Shown: positions 1-9,889 of the stretch, piece after piece
Numbering within the stretch: position 1 is the first letter of the stretch
How the letters are laid out: each line of letters begins with the position of its first letter
Assembly (NCBI RefSeq): GCF_946479765.1
Contig: NZ_CAMLHO010000010.1
Coordinates: 1 to 64,000 of the forward strand
Origin: an uncultured Aliivibrio sp.
GTDB taxonomy: Bacteria; Pseudomonadota; Gammaproteobacteria; Enterobacterales; Vibrionaceae
Length of the DNA stretch: 64,000 nt
Direction: 5' to 3'
Notes under the pieces: model-generated
The model's database searches: none
What the model was told of the DNA's origin: nothing
Seen by the model: the letters and a program-made list of their open reading frames with translations, nothing else
Translations under genes and position numbers: made by a program

Positions 1-50
1 ATAATAATACCTTATATAAAATAATAATTTGTTGGCAAGGATATAATGAA

Positions 51-656
51 ATGGATACGATTCAAAAAAGACCGAGAACTAGGCTATCTCCAGAAAAACG
101 TAAAGAACAACTGCTAGATATTGCAATCGAAGTATTTTCACAACGAGGTATTGGCCGTGGCGGTCATGCTGATGTTGCAGAAATAGCACAAGTATCAGTG
201 GCAACAGTATTTAATTATTTTCCAACAAGAGAAGATCTTGTTGATGATGTATTAAATAGCGTTGAAGAGCAATTTCATCAATTTGTTCTACATTCTATCT
301 CTCTTGAACTTGATGTTCGTACCAACCTTCAAACTCTATTAATGAATATCATTGATACTGTTCAAGCAGGGGATAAATGGATTAAGGTATGGTTTGAATG
401 GAGTACTTCAACACGTGAAGAAGTGTGGCCTCTTTTCTTGAGCACTCAAGTGAATAACCAAAAAATTATTCACACTATGTTTGCTGAAGGTATTGAACAT
501 AACGAAGTATGTAATGATCACACTCCTGAAAACTTAGCAAAAATGCTTCATGGCATTTGTTATTCTGTTTTCGTTCAAGCTAATCGCAGTAACTCTATTG
601 AAGAGCTAGAAGACACAGCGAACTGTTTCTTAAATATGTTATGTATTTATAAATAA
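51..656 (+). CDS. litR: LitR, quorum-sensing master regulator (TetR family)
   Basis: TetR-family DNA-binding regulator of 201 residues, recognised as the LitR/HapR/LuxR(Vibrio harveyi)/OpaR/SmcR group. The helix-turn-helix covers about residues 39-58 (GHADVAEIAQVSVATVFNYF), followed by the all-helical ligand/dimer domain. In Vibrionaceae this protein is made at high cell density, when the LuxO-Qrr sRNA pathway is off; in A. fischeri it activates luxR and so luminescence. The ATG at 51 has an AAGGA ribosome-binding site about 8 nt upstream. The family predicts that Qrr sRNA pairs near this leader, but only 50 bp are visible and the sRNA gene is not here. It stands alone, ending in a terminator shared with lpd. 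Calling it LitR rather than another family member rests on sequence recognition. Confidence 0.93.
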   Translation: MDTIQKRPRTRLSPEKRKEQLLDIAIEVFSQRGIGRGGHADVAEIAQVSVATVFNYFPTREDLVDDVLNSVEEQFHQFVLHSISLELDVRTNLQTLLMNIIDTVQAGDKWIKVWFEWSTSTREEVWPLFLSTQVNNQKIIHTMFAEGIEHNEVCNDHTPENLAKMLHGICYSVFVQANRSNSIEELEDTANCFLNMLCIYK

Positions 657-675
657 GAGCCTGGATTCTGGTAAT

Positions 676-708
676 AAAAAAACCGCTGATTACTCAGCGG
701 TTTTTTTT
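676..708. terminator. Bidirectional terminator between litR and lpd
   Basis: A 7-bp GC-rich stem (CCGCTGA 683-689, TCAGCGG 694-700) with a TTAC loop has an A-run on the left and a T-run on the right, so it can end both the rightward litR transcript and the leftward PDH operon. Confidence 0.9.
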
Positions 709-738
709 ATATTTAAACTCTAACTGGTTCAGAAAAAG

Positions 739-2169
739 TTATTTCTTTCTCTTCACTGCTTTTGCATTTGGAAGGTCAGTAATAGAACCTTCATAAATTT
801 CAGCAGCCATACCAATTGATTCATGCAATGTTGGGTGAGCATGGATAGTCAATGCGATATCTTCAGCATCACAGCCCATTTCAATTGCAAGACCGATTTC
901 ACCAAGAAGCTCACCTGCATTGGTACCAACAATAGCACCACCGATAACGCGGTTAGTATCTTTATCAAAAAGAAGCTTAGTTAGACCATCAGCACAATCT
1001 GAAGCGATTGCACGACCTGATGCAGCCCAAGGGAAGCTTGCAGCTTCGTAGTTGATGCCTTCAGCTTTTGCTTCTTTCTCTGTTTTACCAACCCAAGCAA
1101 CTTCTGGCTCAGTGTAGGCAATTGAAGGAATTACTTTAGGATCGAAGTAGTGCTTCTTACCAGAAATAACTTCAGCAGCAACATGACCTTCATGCACACC
1201 TTTGTGGGCAAGCATAGGTTGACCTACGATATCACCGATAGCGTGAATGTGAGATACGTTAGTACGCATTTGCTTATCAACGTTAATGAAACCACGTTCA
1301 TCAACAGCAACGCCTGCTTTTTCAGCGTCTAATAAAGCACCATTAGGAACACGGCCGATAGCAACAAGAACAGCATCATAACGCTCAGCTTCTGCTGGTG
1401 CTTTTTTGCCTTCCATTGATACGTAGATACCATCTTCTTTTGCTTCTACTGCTGTCACTTTCGTTTCAAGCATTAGATTGAATTTGTCTTTGATACGTTT
1501 AGTGTAAACTTTAACGATATCTTTATCTGCTGCAGGGATAACCTGATCAAACATCTCAACAACATCAACTTGAGAACCTAGTGCATGATAAACCGTACCC
1601 ATTTCTAGGCCGATAATGCCACCACCCATAATAAGCAGTTTCTTAGGTACTTCTTTAAGCTCAAGCGCATCCGTTGAATCCCAAATACGTGGGTCTTCAT
1701 GTGGAATGAATGGCAGTTTAATTGGACGAGAACCAGCAGCAACAATCGCGTTATCAAAGTTGATTGTTGTATTACCATCTTCAGCAGTTACTTCAATAGT
1801 GTTAGCACCAGTAAATTTACCAAAGCCATTAATTACTGTTACTTTACGCATCTTAGCCATACCGCCAAGACCGCCAGTTAATTGAGTAACTACTTTTTCT
1901 TTCCACAGACGGATTTTATCGATGTCTGTTTGAGGCTCACCAAATACGATACCATGAGCGGCCATCGCTTTTGCTTCTTCGATAACTTTAGCTACGTGAA
2001 GCAAGGCTTTTGATGGGATACAACCCACATTCAAACATACACCACCAAGCGTGTTGTAACGTTCAACGATAACTGTTTCTAAACCTAAATCTGCACAACG
2101 GAATGCGGCAGAGTAACCAGCAGGGCCGGCACCAAGTACGACAACTTGTGCTTTAATTTCTTTGCTCAT
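739..2169 (-). CDS. lpd: Dihydrolipoamide dehydrogenase (E3)
   Basis: FAD enzyme that reoxidises dihydrolipoyl groups with NAD+, serving pyruvate dehydrogenase and normally also 2-oxoglutarate dehydrogenase and the glycine cleavage system. It has 476 residues, the usual length. An N-terminal FAD-binding GxGxxG (GAGPAGYSAA, from residue 14) is followed by the redox-active disulfide Cys45/Cys50 (GGVCLNVGCIPSK), an NAD-binding glycine motif (MGGGIIGLEMG, about residue 181), and the C-terminal catalytic His445-Glu450 pair (HAHPTLHE). It is the last gene of pdhR-aceE-aceF-lpd, 276 bp after aceF; that gap has hairpins and a possible promoter of its own, which would suit an enzyme shared by several complexes. 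Confidence 0.97.
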   Translation of the reverse strand: MSKEIKAQVVVLGAGPAGYSAAFRCADLGLETVIVERYNTLGGVCLNVGCIPSKALLHVAKVIEEAKAMAAHGIVFGEPQTDIDKIRLWKEKVVTQLTGGLGGMAKMRKVTVINGFGKFTGANTIEVTAEDGNTTINFDNAIVAAGSRPIKLPFIPHEDPRIWDSTDALELKEVPKKLLIMGGGIIGLEMGTVYHALGSQVDVVEMFDQVIPAADKDIVKVYTKRIKDKFNLMLETKVTAVEAKEDGIYVSMEGKKAPAEAERYDAVLVAIGRVPNGALLDAEKAGVAVDERGFINVDKQMRTNVSHIHAIGDIVGQPMLAHKGVHEGHVAAEVISGKKHYFDPKVIPSIAYTEPEVAWVGKTEKEAKAEGINYEAASFPWAASGRAIASDCADGLTKLLFDKDTNRVIGGAIVGTNAGELLGEIGLAIEMGCDAEDIALTIHAHPTLHESIGMAAEIYEGSITDLPNAKAVKRKK

Positions 2170-2242
2170 TTTGACCTCGTTATAGTCATTTCCCTAACAG
2201 GCTGACCGATATTCTATTATTGTTTTCAGACTGACTTTATTT

Positions 2243-2270
2243 TACATAGATGTTAACAGTGTGAAAGCAA
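2243..2270 (-). promoter_or_regulatory. Candidate lpd promoter
   Basis: On the minus strand, a -35-like TTGCTT (2270-2265) and a -10-like TATGTA (2248-2243) are 16 nt apart, about 75 bp before the lpd start. The match is modest; an independent lpd promoter is known in E. coli, which is the main reason to list it. Confidence 0.3.
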
Positions 2271-2361
2271 GATTGGGTTAGCCTGTGAGCTAGACAACAA
2301 TTCACGTTATGACGGCTCTTCAAAAAAGTGTCGTATTCGTAAATTGTATTTAATTTAATTC

Positions 2362-2424
2362 AAAAAAACTGAAGTTATACCTTCAATTTATGAAGCAATA
2401 AGGCGGCTTATTTGCCACCTTATT
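2362..2424 (-). terminator. Tandem hairpins in the aceF-lpd gap (partial terminator)
   Basis: Read on the minus strand, an 11-bp stem with one G-U pair (arms 2424-2414 and 2407-2397) is followed by a short 5-bp stem (TGAAG/CTTCA, within 2385-2370) that runs straight into seven T residues (2368-2362). This looks like a weak intrinsic terminator lowering read-through from aceEF into lpd, perhaps with an upstream hairpin protecting the aceF mRNA end. Confidence 0.5.
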
Positions 2425-2445
2425 GTTTATTTCAATTACCGCTAA

Positions 2446-4317
2446 TTACAGTACTAAACGACGAATGTCTGATAATGCACTGTTTAGGAAAGTAATGAAA
2501 CGAGCACCTTCTGCGCCATCAATCACTCGGTGATCATAAGACAGAGACAGAGGAAGCAGTAGGCGAGGAGCGAACTCTTTGCCATTCCATACTGGTTTGA
2601 TTTCAGACTTAGATACCCCAAGGATACCTACTTCTGGTGCATTTACAATTGGTGTAAACGCTGTACCACCGATACCGCCAAGACTTGAGATTGTGAAACA
2701 ACCTCCTTGCATATCAGAAGCCATCAACTTACCAGAACGTGCTTTCTTAGAAATAGCCATTAGCTCTTCAGATAGCTCGTAAATGCCTTTTTTGTTCACG
2801 TCTTTAAACACAGGAACGACAAGACCGTTTGGTGTATCAACAGCGATACCTACGTTTACGTATTTCTTAAGAATGATGCTTTCGCCATCATCAGATAAAG
2901 AAGAGTTAAACGCTGGGAATGCTTCAAGAGCTTTTGCAACTGCTTTCATGATGAACACAAGTGGCGTGATCTTCATACCTGTATCATTTTTCGCTTCGAT
3001 TGCATTCTGTTCTTTACGGAATGCTTCAAGCTCTGTGATATCAGCGTTATCCCACTGTGTAACGTGCGGGATCATCACCCAGTTACGATGCAGGTTAGCA
3101 CCAGAAATTTTCTTAATCTTAGAAAGTTTCTTAACTTCTGTTTCACCAAACTTGCTGAAATCAATTTTTGGCCATGGAAGTAGACCAAGAGCTGAACCGT
3201 CACCGCCTTTAGCTGATGCAGCAGCACCAGACTCAAGACGCTTAAGTGCATCTTTAACAAAACTTTGAACGTCTTCTTTAAGGATACGGTCTTTACGGCC
3301 TGTACCTTTAACTTTAGCAAGGTTTACACCGAACTCACGAGCAAGACGACGAACAACTGGAGATGCGTGTGCATACTCGTTGTTTGCTTCAAATTCACCT
3401 GTAGTCGCAGGAGCAGAAGCTGCTGCAACTGGAGCTGCTTGTGCAACCGGTGCAGCTGTCGCTTGTACAGCAACTGGCGCTGCGCCTTCAACAACAAATG
3501 TCATGATTAAAGAACCAGTAGACACTTTATCGCCTGCCGTAATTTTAATCTCTTTGATAGTACCAGCGAACGGTGCCGGAACTTCCATTGATGCTTTGTC
3601 GCCTTCAACAGTAATTAGAGATTGCTCTTCTTCTACTGTATCGCCAACAGCAACCATGATTTCAGTTACTTCAACTTCATCACCGCCGATATCTGGAACA
3701 TGTACTTCTTTCTCAGCAGAAACGGCAGGAGCCACAGCAATTGGTGCAGCTGCCGCTTGAGGAGTTGCTACTGAAGCAGAACCTGCAACTTCAAAGATCA
3801 TCACTAGAGAGCCAGTTGACACTGAATCACCTGATACTATTTTGATTTCTTTAACTGTACCCGCGAATGGTGCAGGAACTTCCATCGATGCTTTATCGCC
3901 TTCAACAGTAAGAAGAGACTGCTCTTCTTCTACCGTATCGCCAACCGCTACCATGATTTCAGTTACTTCAACTTCATCACCGCCGATATCTGGAACGTGA
4001 ACTTCTTTAAGCTCAGCAACAGATGCCGCAGCAGGAGCAGCTACTGGAGCCGCTTCAACTACTGGAGCTACAGGTGCAGCAGCACCCTCAGCTTCAAAGA
4101 TCATAATTAGAGAACCAGTTGTTACTGAATCGCCTTCAGAAATCTTAATTTCTTTAACGATACCCGCTTGAGACGCAGGAACTTCCATTGAAGCTTTATC
4201 GCCTTCAACAGTGATCAGTGACTGCTCTTCTTCAACTCGGTCACCGACCTTAACTAGAATCTCAGTTACTTCAACCTCATCTGCACCGATGTCTGGTACA
4301 TTAATTTCGATTGTCAT
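2446..4317 (-). CDS. aceF: Pyruvate dehydrogenase E2, three-lipoyl-domain acetyltransferase
   Basis: Dihydrolipoyl acetyltransferase core of the PDH complex, 623 residues. Three lipoyl domains lie at about residues 2-75, 106-178 and 205-277, each with the lipoylated lysine in a GDKAS motif (Lys41, Lys142, Lys241). They are joined by long Ala/Pro/Val linkers. The E3/E1-binding domain is at about 317-353 ([19 protein letters not shown]). The catalytic acyltransferase domain fills the rest, ending with the active-site HxxxDG (DHRVIDGA). Three lipoyl domains match the enterobacterial form. Domains 2 and 3 are nearly identical, so this DNA is an internal direct repeat. It starts 11 bp after aceE in the same operon. 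Confidence 0.97.
   Translation of the reverse strand: MTIEINVPDIGADEVEVTEILVKVGDRVEEEQSLITVEGDKASMEVPASQAGIVKEIKISEGDSVTTGSLIMIFEAEGAAAPVAPVVEAAPVAAPAAASVAELKEVHVPDIGGDEVEVTEIMVAVGDTVEEEQSLLTVEGDKASMEVPAPFAGTVKEIKIVSGDSVSTGSLVMIFEVAGSASVATPQAAAAPIAVAPAVSAEKEVHVPDIGGDEVEVTEIMVAVGDTVEEEQSLITVEGDKASMEVPAPFAGTIKEIKITAGDKVSTGSLIMTFVVEGAAPVAVQATAAPVAQAAPVAAASAPATTGEFEANNEYAHASPVVRRLAREFGVNLAKVKGTGRKDRILKEDVQSFVKDALKRLESGAAASAKGGDGSALGLLPWPKIDFSKFGETEVKKLSKIKKISGANLHRNWVMIPHVTQWDNADITELEAFRKEQNAIEAKNDTGMKITPLVFIMKAVAKALEAFPAFNSSLSDDGESIILKKYVNVGIAVDTPNGLVVPVFKDVNKKGIYELSEELMAISKKARSGKLMASDMQGGCFTISSLGGIGGTAFTPIVNAPEVGILGVSKSEIKPVWNGKEFAPRLLLPLSLSYDHRVIDGAEGARFITFLNSALSDIRRLVL
3487..4314 (-). repeat. 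Three tandem lipoyl-domain repeats inside aceF
   Basis: The DNA for lipoyl domains 1 (about 4314-4093), 2 (4002-3784) and 3 (3705-3487) forms direct repeats at roughly 300-bp spacing. Domains 2 and 3 share long identical protein runs (for example [20 protein letters not shown]), so copy-number change by recombination is possible. Confidence 0.85.
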
Positions 4318-4328
4318 TGTTTTCTACC

Positions 4329-6992
4329 TTATGCGTATAGCGGGTTAGTTTTTTCAGTATCAATATTGAATTTAGCAATTGCTTGTGCAACCACAGACTT
4401 CTCAATATCACCACGTTTTACTAGTTCAGTTAGAGCAGCAACTACTACATAGCCTGCGTTAACTTCGAAGTGACGACGTAGGTTCTCACGGCTGTCTGAA
4501 CGACCAAAACCATCAGTACCAAGTACTTTGTAAGACTCAGCAGGAACGAATGCACGAACTTGCTCTGCGTAGTTCTTCATGTAATCCGTTACTGCGATTG
4601 CAGGTTCGTTACCAAGAACTTGAGTAATGTAAGGCACTTTCGTTTCAGCTTCAGGGTGAAGCATATTGTAACGCTCTGCATCTTGGCCATCACGAGTCAA
4701 TTCATTGAATGAAGTAACCGCAAAAATGTCCGATGCAACGCCATATTCTTCACTCAAAATTTGAGCTGCTTTACGAGCTTCGTTCATAATGGTACCTGAG
4801 CTCATTAACTGAACTTTAGCTTTAGAACCTGTGTAAGATTCAAGCTTGTAGATACCTTTACGGATGCCTTCTTCAGCGCCTTCTGGCATTGCTGGCATTG
4901 CATAGTTTTCATTCATTACTGTTAGGTAGTAATAAATGTTCTCTTGGCTTTCACCGTACATGCGACGAATACCGTCTTGCATGATTACCGCTAGCTCGTA
5001 AGCAAACGTTGGATCATAAGATACACAGTTAGGAACCGTGTTTGCCAAGATGTGTGAATGACCATCTTCGTGCTGTAGACCTTCGCCATTTAGCGTTGTA
5101 CGACCAGCGGTAGCACCTAGTAGGAAGCCACGAGCTTGTTGATCACCCGCTAACCATGCCATGTCACCAATACGTTGGAAACCGAACATTGAGTAGTAGA
5201 TGTAGAATGGGATCATTGGTAGATCGTTGGTGCTGTATGATGTTGCAGCAGCAACCCAAGACGCCATTGAACCTAATTCGTTGATACCTTCTTGAAGAAC
5301 TTGACCAGAAGTTGCTTCTTTGTAGTAAGAAACAATGCCTTTATCTTCAGGAGTATATTCTTGGCCGTGTGGATTGTAGATACCAACTTGACGGAATAGA
5401 CCTTCCATACCAAATGTACGAGCTTCATCACAAATGATAGGAACGATGTTCTTACCAATGTTCTTATCTTTAAGTAAGATATTTAGCGTACGAACATAAG
5501 CCATTGTTGTTGAAATATCACGCTTCTGCTCAACTAATAGAGGTGCAAATGCATCAAGTTCAGGTACTTTAAATTCTTGAGTAAACTTAGGCAGACGCTT
5601 AGGTGTGTAACCATGTAGTGCATTACGACGAGCGTGTAAGTAGTTGTACTCTGCTGAACCTTCTTCTAGTGTTAAATAAGGAAGTTCTTTAATTTTTTCA
5701 TCAGAAAGAATATCTTCTAGACCTAAACGATCACGTAGGTGTTGAACATGAGTCATGTCCATTTTTTTAACACCGTGCGCAATGTTCTTACCTTCAGCAG
5801 CATCACCCATGCCGTAACCTTTAACTGTTTTAGCTAGGATTACTGTTGGCTTACCGTTTGTTTCTTTTGCATTGTTGAATGCAGCAAACAGTTTAGATGA
5901 ATCATGACCACCACGCTTAAGAGCGAAGACTTCGTCATCAGTCATATCAGCAACAAGCGCCGCTGTTTCTGGGTATTTACCAAAGAAGTTCTTACGTACG
6001 TAAGCGCCATCTTTAGATTTGAAAGTTTGGTAGTCACCATCGATAGTTTCGTTCATTAACTGAAGAAGCTTACCAGTCGTGTCTTTAGCAAGTAATGAAT
6101 CCCAGTTGCTACCCCAAATAACTTTAACAACATTCCAACCAGCACCTTTAAATAGGCCTTCTAGTTCTTGAATGATGCTACCGTTACCCATAACAGGCCC
6201 ATCTAGACGCTGTAGATTACAGTTGACTAGGAAACATAGGTTATCCAGTTTTTCACGTGCAGCAAAAGAGATCGCACCGCGTGATTCTGGCTCATCCATC
6301 TCACCATCACCTAGGAACGCGTAAACACGTTGTGCTGATGTATCTTTCATGCCACGGCCATCAAGGTACTTAAGGAAACGCGCTTGATAGATAGCAGAAA
6401 TAGGACCAAGACCCATAGATACTGTAGGAAACTGCCAGAATTCAGGCATCAGTTTAGGGTGTGGGTAAGAAGGAATACCTTTACCATCAACTTCTTGACG
6501 GAAATTATCTAGTTGCTCTTCTGTTAAACGGCCTTCAACGAATGCACGAGAGTAGATACCTGGAGAGATATGACCTTGGTAATAAACTAAATCACCACCG
6601 TCCGTCTCATTCGGAGCACGGAAGAAATGGTTAAAACATACTTCGTAAAATGCTGCTGCAGATTGGTAAGACGCCATGTGGCCGCCTAGATCCAAATCTT
6701 TCTTAGAAGCACGCAGAACGATCATGATTGCGTTCCAACGAATAATTGAACGGATACGACGCTCAAGAGTAACATCACCTGGGTACGCAGGTTCTTGCGT
6801 TACAGGGATGGTATTGATGTAGTTCGTATTGATACCAGTAGCCATATCAACACCATCTAAACGAGCTTTATCAAGAATTTGCTCTAATAGATATTGGGCG
6901 CGTTCAACACCCTCTTCACGTACAACTGACTCAAGAGCTTCTAACCAATCTTGAGTTTCTAGTGCATCAACGTCATGCTTCATGTCAGACAT
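4329..6992 (-). CDS. aceE: Pyruvate dehydrogenase E1 component (homodimeric)
   Basis: Thiamine-diphosphate-dependent E1, which decarboxylates pyruvate and reductively acetylates the lipoyl groups of AceF. It has 887 residues, equal to the single-chain E1 of E. coli and unlike the split alpha/beta form. The ThDP/Mg motif begins GDGEMDEPES at residues 228-237 and ends near the NLQRLDG of about 259-265. The start at 6992 has an AAGGAT ribosome-binding site; an in-frame ATG nine bases later is less well placed. It lies 55 bp after pdhR, so pdhR-aceE-aceF is one transcription unit under PdhR control. Confidence 0.97.
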   Translation of the reverse strand: MSDMKHDVDALETQDWLEALESVVREEGVERAQYLLEQILDKARLDGVDMATGINTNYINTIPVTQEPAYPGDVTLERRIRSIIRWNAIMIVLRASKKDLDLGGHMASYQSAAAFYEVCFNHFFRAPNETDGGDLVYYQGHISPGIYSRAFVEGRLTEEQLDNFRQEVDGKGIPSYPHPKLMPEFWQFPTVSMGLGPISAIYQARFLKYLDGRGMKDTSAQRVYAFLGDGEMDEPESRGAISFAAREKLDNLCFLVNCNLQRLDGPVMGNGSIIQELEGLFKGAGWNVVKVIWGSNWDSLLAKDTTGKLLQLMNETIDGDYQTFKSKDGAYVRKNFFGKYPETAALVADMTDDEVFALKRGGHDSSKLFAAFNNAKETNGKPTVILAKTVKGYGMGDAAEGKNIAHGVKKMDMTHVQHLRDRLGLEDILSDEKIKELPYLTLEEGSAEYNYLHARRNALHGYTPKRLPKFTQEFKVPELDAFAPLLVEQKRDISTTMAYVRTLNILLKDKNIGKNIVPIICDEARTFGMEGLFRQVGIYNPHGQEYTPEDKGIVSYYKEATSGQVLQEGINELGSMASWVAAATSYSTNDLPMIPFYIYYSMFGFQRIGDMAWLAGDQQARGFLLGATAGRTTLNGEGLQHEDGHSHILANTVPNCVSYDPTFAYELAVIMQDGIRRMYGESQENIYYYLTVMNENYAMPAMPEGAEEGIRKGIYKLESYTGSKAKVQLMSSGTIMNEARKAAQILSEEYGVASDIFAVTSFNELTRDGQDAERYNMLHPEAETKVPYITQVLGNEPAIAVTDYMKNYAEQVRAFVPAESYKVLGTDGFGRSDSRENLRRHFEVNAGYVVVAALTELVKRGDIEKSVVAQAIAKFNIDTEKTNPLYA

Positions 6993-7047
6993 GCGAGCTA
7001 TCCTTTTATCTGTTGGTTCAAATAGGGTGACAATGAAATGAATCGAA

Positions 7048-7818
7048 TTAATTCATGTCATTACTTTGTTGAATTCGACGAAGTGAGCACTCTCGGCGGC
7101 TCTCTTCTTTTGTCAATTCCAACAATGTTTCTTCAATATAAGCAAGATGTGAGTGTGATGCCAAGCGCGCCTCTTCAGGCCTTCCTGATATTATTGCCTC
7201 TACAATCTCAGCTCTATGTTCTCTTACCTTATTAACCACCGCTTCGCGACGATTTAATAAAGTAAAATTTTGTAATACGTTTTGCTCAAGCAAGGGTTCC
7301 AAGCTTCGTACCATGTGGAGTAAAACCACATTATGTGCCGACTCGGTGACCGTAATAAGACAATGCATAACCGCAGAAGCTTCTGCTTTTAAATCACCAT
7401 CTTGTTGCGCTTGTTGGATTAACTCATGTGACTCTTTAATCCGTTTGAAATCTTCTTCATTACCACGTAAAGCCGCGTAATAAGCTGAGATACCTTCTAG
7501 CGCATGACGCGATTCCAGTAAATCGAATTGCGTTTCAGGATGAGTCGCTAATAGATCTAACAACGGCTCTGAAAAGCTTTGCCATAAGCCTTTATTAACA
7601 AAAGTGCCTCCACCTTGACGGCGCGTTAATAAATGCTTTGCTTCTAAACGCTGTATTGCCTCTCGTACGGAAGGGCGAGAAACATCAAACTGTTTTGCTA
7701 ACTCTCTTTCTGCGGGTAATTTTTGCCCGGGAGAAAGGGTTCCCTCTAAAATCAGCCGTTCAAGCTCTTGCTCGATTGCATCGGACAGCTTTGGCTGACG
7801 TATCCTTTGATATGTCAT
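7048..7818 (-). CDS. pdhR: PdhR, pyruvate-sensing repressor (GntR/FCD family)
   Basis: GntR-family repressor of 256 residues. The N-terminal winged helix-turn-helix (about residues 10-75, including [20 protein letters not shown]) is followed by an all-helical FCD effector domain. In E. coli PdhR represses pdhR-aceEF-lpd and other respiratory genes and is released by pyruvate. It is the first gene of the PDH operon here, and two ATTGGT-N3-ACCAAT operators lie in its upstream region, which supports the assignment and autoregulation. GntR relatives such as LldR use similar sites, but the location fits PdhR. Confidence 0.95.
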   Translation of the reverse strand: MTYQRIRQPKLSDAIEQELERLILEGTLSPGQKLPAERELAKQFDVSRPSVREAIQRLEAKHLLTRRQGGGTFVNKGLWQSFSEPLLDLLATHPETQFDLLESRHALEGISAYYAALRGNEEDFKRIKESHELIQQAQQDGDLKAEASAVMHCLITVTESAHNVVLLHMVRSLEPLLEQNVLQNFTLLNRREAVVNKVREHRAEIVEAIISGRPEEARLASHSHLAYIEETLLELTKEESRRECSLRRIQQSNDMN

Positions 7819-7882
7819 CGTAGCTCAACCTAATTTAAGTTGATTACTTCTCACATTACCGTGAGTCATTCGTTACTTTAAA

Positions 7883-7901
7883 AAATTGGTATTACCAATT
7901 T
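7883..7901. promoter_or_regulatory. PdhR operator 1 (promoter-proximal)
   Basis: Perfect inverted repeat AAATTGGT-N3-ACCAATTT, matching the PdhR consensus ATTGGTNNNACCAAT. It begins about 14 bp downstream of the likely -10 element and 65 bp before pdhR, a position suited to blocking transcription. Confidence 0.85.
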
Positions 7902-7914
7902 AATTTGAAGCGAA

Positions 7915-7943
7915 ATTTATCATAAAAAAAGGGATTTTGTCTA
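7915..7943 (-). promoter_or_regulatory. Candidate pdhR-aceEF promoter
   Basis: On the minus strand TAGACA (7943-7938) and ATAAAT (7920-7915) are separated by 17 nt, a fair sigma-70 match. The -35 lies within the perfect 16-bp palindrome at 7935-7950 and operator 1 covers the initially transcribed region. Confidence 0.5.
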
Positions 7944-7950
7944 GACAAAA
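7935..7950. promoter_or_regulatory. Perfect 16-bp palindrome overlapping the pdhR -35
   Basis: TTTTGTCTAGACAAAA is perfectly self-complementary and lies between the two PdhR operators, over the likely -35. It differs from the PdhR site (TTGT..ACAA rather than TGGT..ACCA). It resembles sites bound by other dimeric regulators, including GntR-family proteins, but the binder is unknown. Confidence 0.5.
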
Positions 7951-8014
7951 GTTGATTTGAATCATGGAACGAAGTTGAATAACACCGTTTGTTAACAATA
8001 TAAAAACATGAATC

Positions 8015-8039
8015 ATTAAATTGGTCAGACCAATTTAAT
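8015..8039. promoter_or_regulatory. PdhR operator 2 (distal)
   Basis: Inverted repeat with 11-bp perfect arms and a 3-bp spacer (core AAATTGGTCAGACCAATTT, 8018-8036). It is stronger in symmetry than operator 1, about 135 bp from it centre to centre, and 68 bp downstream of the ampD stop. Its distance from the promoter suggests looping or a second, upstream promoter. Confidence 0.8.
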
Positions 8040-8106
8040 TTGTAAATCGTTATTTATGTAATAAATTTAAGAAATCACAAAAGATAAGCCTTAAAGCTAA
8101 CCTCTT

Positions 8107-8661
8107 CTATTTCCTTAGTTTATGGTACTTAACCCAGTGAAATGAGAGTCCAGGATCGGTCTTTCTTAATGGGGCAATATATTGGTGTCCAGTAATACGG
8201 TTATCTTCTATTTGTGGGTAAGCCGCTTGTAGCACGTTTGTTACCACAGCTAAACTCTCATATTGATCCTGAGTATAGGCAATAAAATCAGTTCCCTCTA
8301 ACTCAATACCAATACTGTAATCATTACATCGTGTACGTCCTGCAAACGAGGATGCTCCAGCATGCCAAGCTCTTTTATTAAAAGGAACAAATTGCACCAC
8401 ACTGCCATTACGACGGATCAAACAGTGCGCTGATACTCTAAATTGATGAATAACATTAAAGAATGGGTGTTCATTCGGGTTTAGAGTACCCATAAATAGC
8501 TGTTCAATATAAGGCCCACCAAACTGCCCTGGCGGCAAACTGATGTTATGAACAACCAATAAGGAAATATCTTTATCATCAGGACGTTCATCATAAAATG
8601 GTGACACCACATGCTTTGCTTCATTAAGCCAATGATCTGTTGATAAAGTGAATTTCATCAT
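8107..8661 (-). CDS. ampD: AmpD, 1,6-anhydro-N-acetylmuramyl-L-alanine amidase
   Basis: Cytoplasmic zinc amidase that removes peptides from 1,6-anhydroMurNAc during murein recycling; its loss derepresses ampC-type beta-lactamases where AmpR is present. It has 184 residues, the family length. Zinc ligands by comparison with known AmpD are His38 (VVHNISLPPG), His159 and Asp169 (GHQYIAPLRKTDPG). The start at 8661 has an AGGAAT ribosome-binding site; the next codon is also ATG. It is divergent from nadC across a 108-bp gap, as in enterobacteria. No ampE follows; the PdhR regulatory region does instead. Confidence 0.95.
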   Translation of the reverse strand: MMKFTLSTDHWLNEAKHVVSPFYDERPDDKDISLLVVHNISLPPGQFGGPYIEQLFMGTLNPNEHPFFNVIHQFRVSAHCLIRRNGSVVQFVPFNKRAWHAGASSFAGRTRCNDYSIGIELEGTDFIAYTQDQYESLAVVTNVLQAAYPQIEDNRITGHQYIAPLRKTDPGLSFHWVKYHKLRK

Positions 8662-8751
8662 CTATTCCTATGTCAATTAAAGTAACTTATGCAACTTGTA
8701 TGTATCTTATGATGAAATTCTGCTCTAGCGCGAGTATTATTGTCGCCATAA

Positions 8752-9669
<918 letters not shown>

Positions 9670-9686
9670 GTCCAACTCACTCCTTC

Positions 9687-9717
9687 AAAGAGCTGACACC
9701 ATGTCAGCTCTTTTTTT
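9687..9717 (+). terminator. nadC terminator
   Basis: An 11-bp stem (AAAGAGCTGAC 9687-9697, GTCAGCTCTTT 9703-9713) with a 5-nt loop runs into seven T residues. Confidence 0.93.
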
Positions 9718-9889
9718 GCACGTCGCTTCTTGAAGTGAACCGAATTTCCCACCACACTTTGTCATTCAATTACATAGAAGTCATAGGTAACTCGAAATCC
9801 TCTTTTTAACTCCTTTTTTCTTCCTGATTTAGCCCTATGATTACCCAATCAATAAAAATATTGGTCATGAATTTATACTGGAGAAAATA

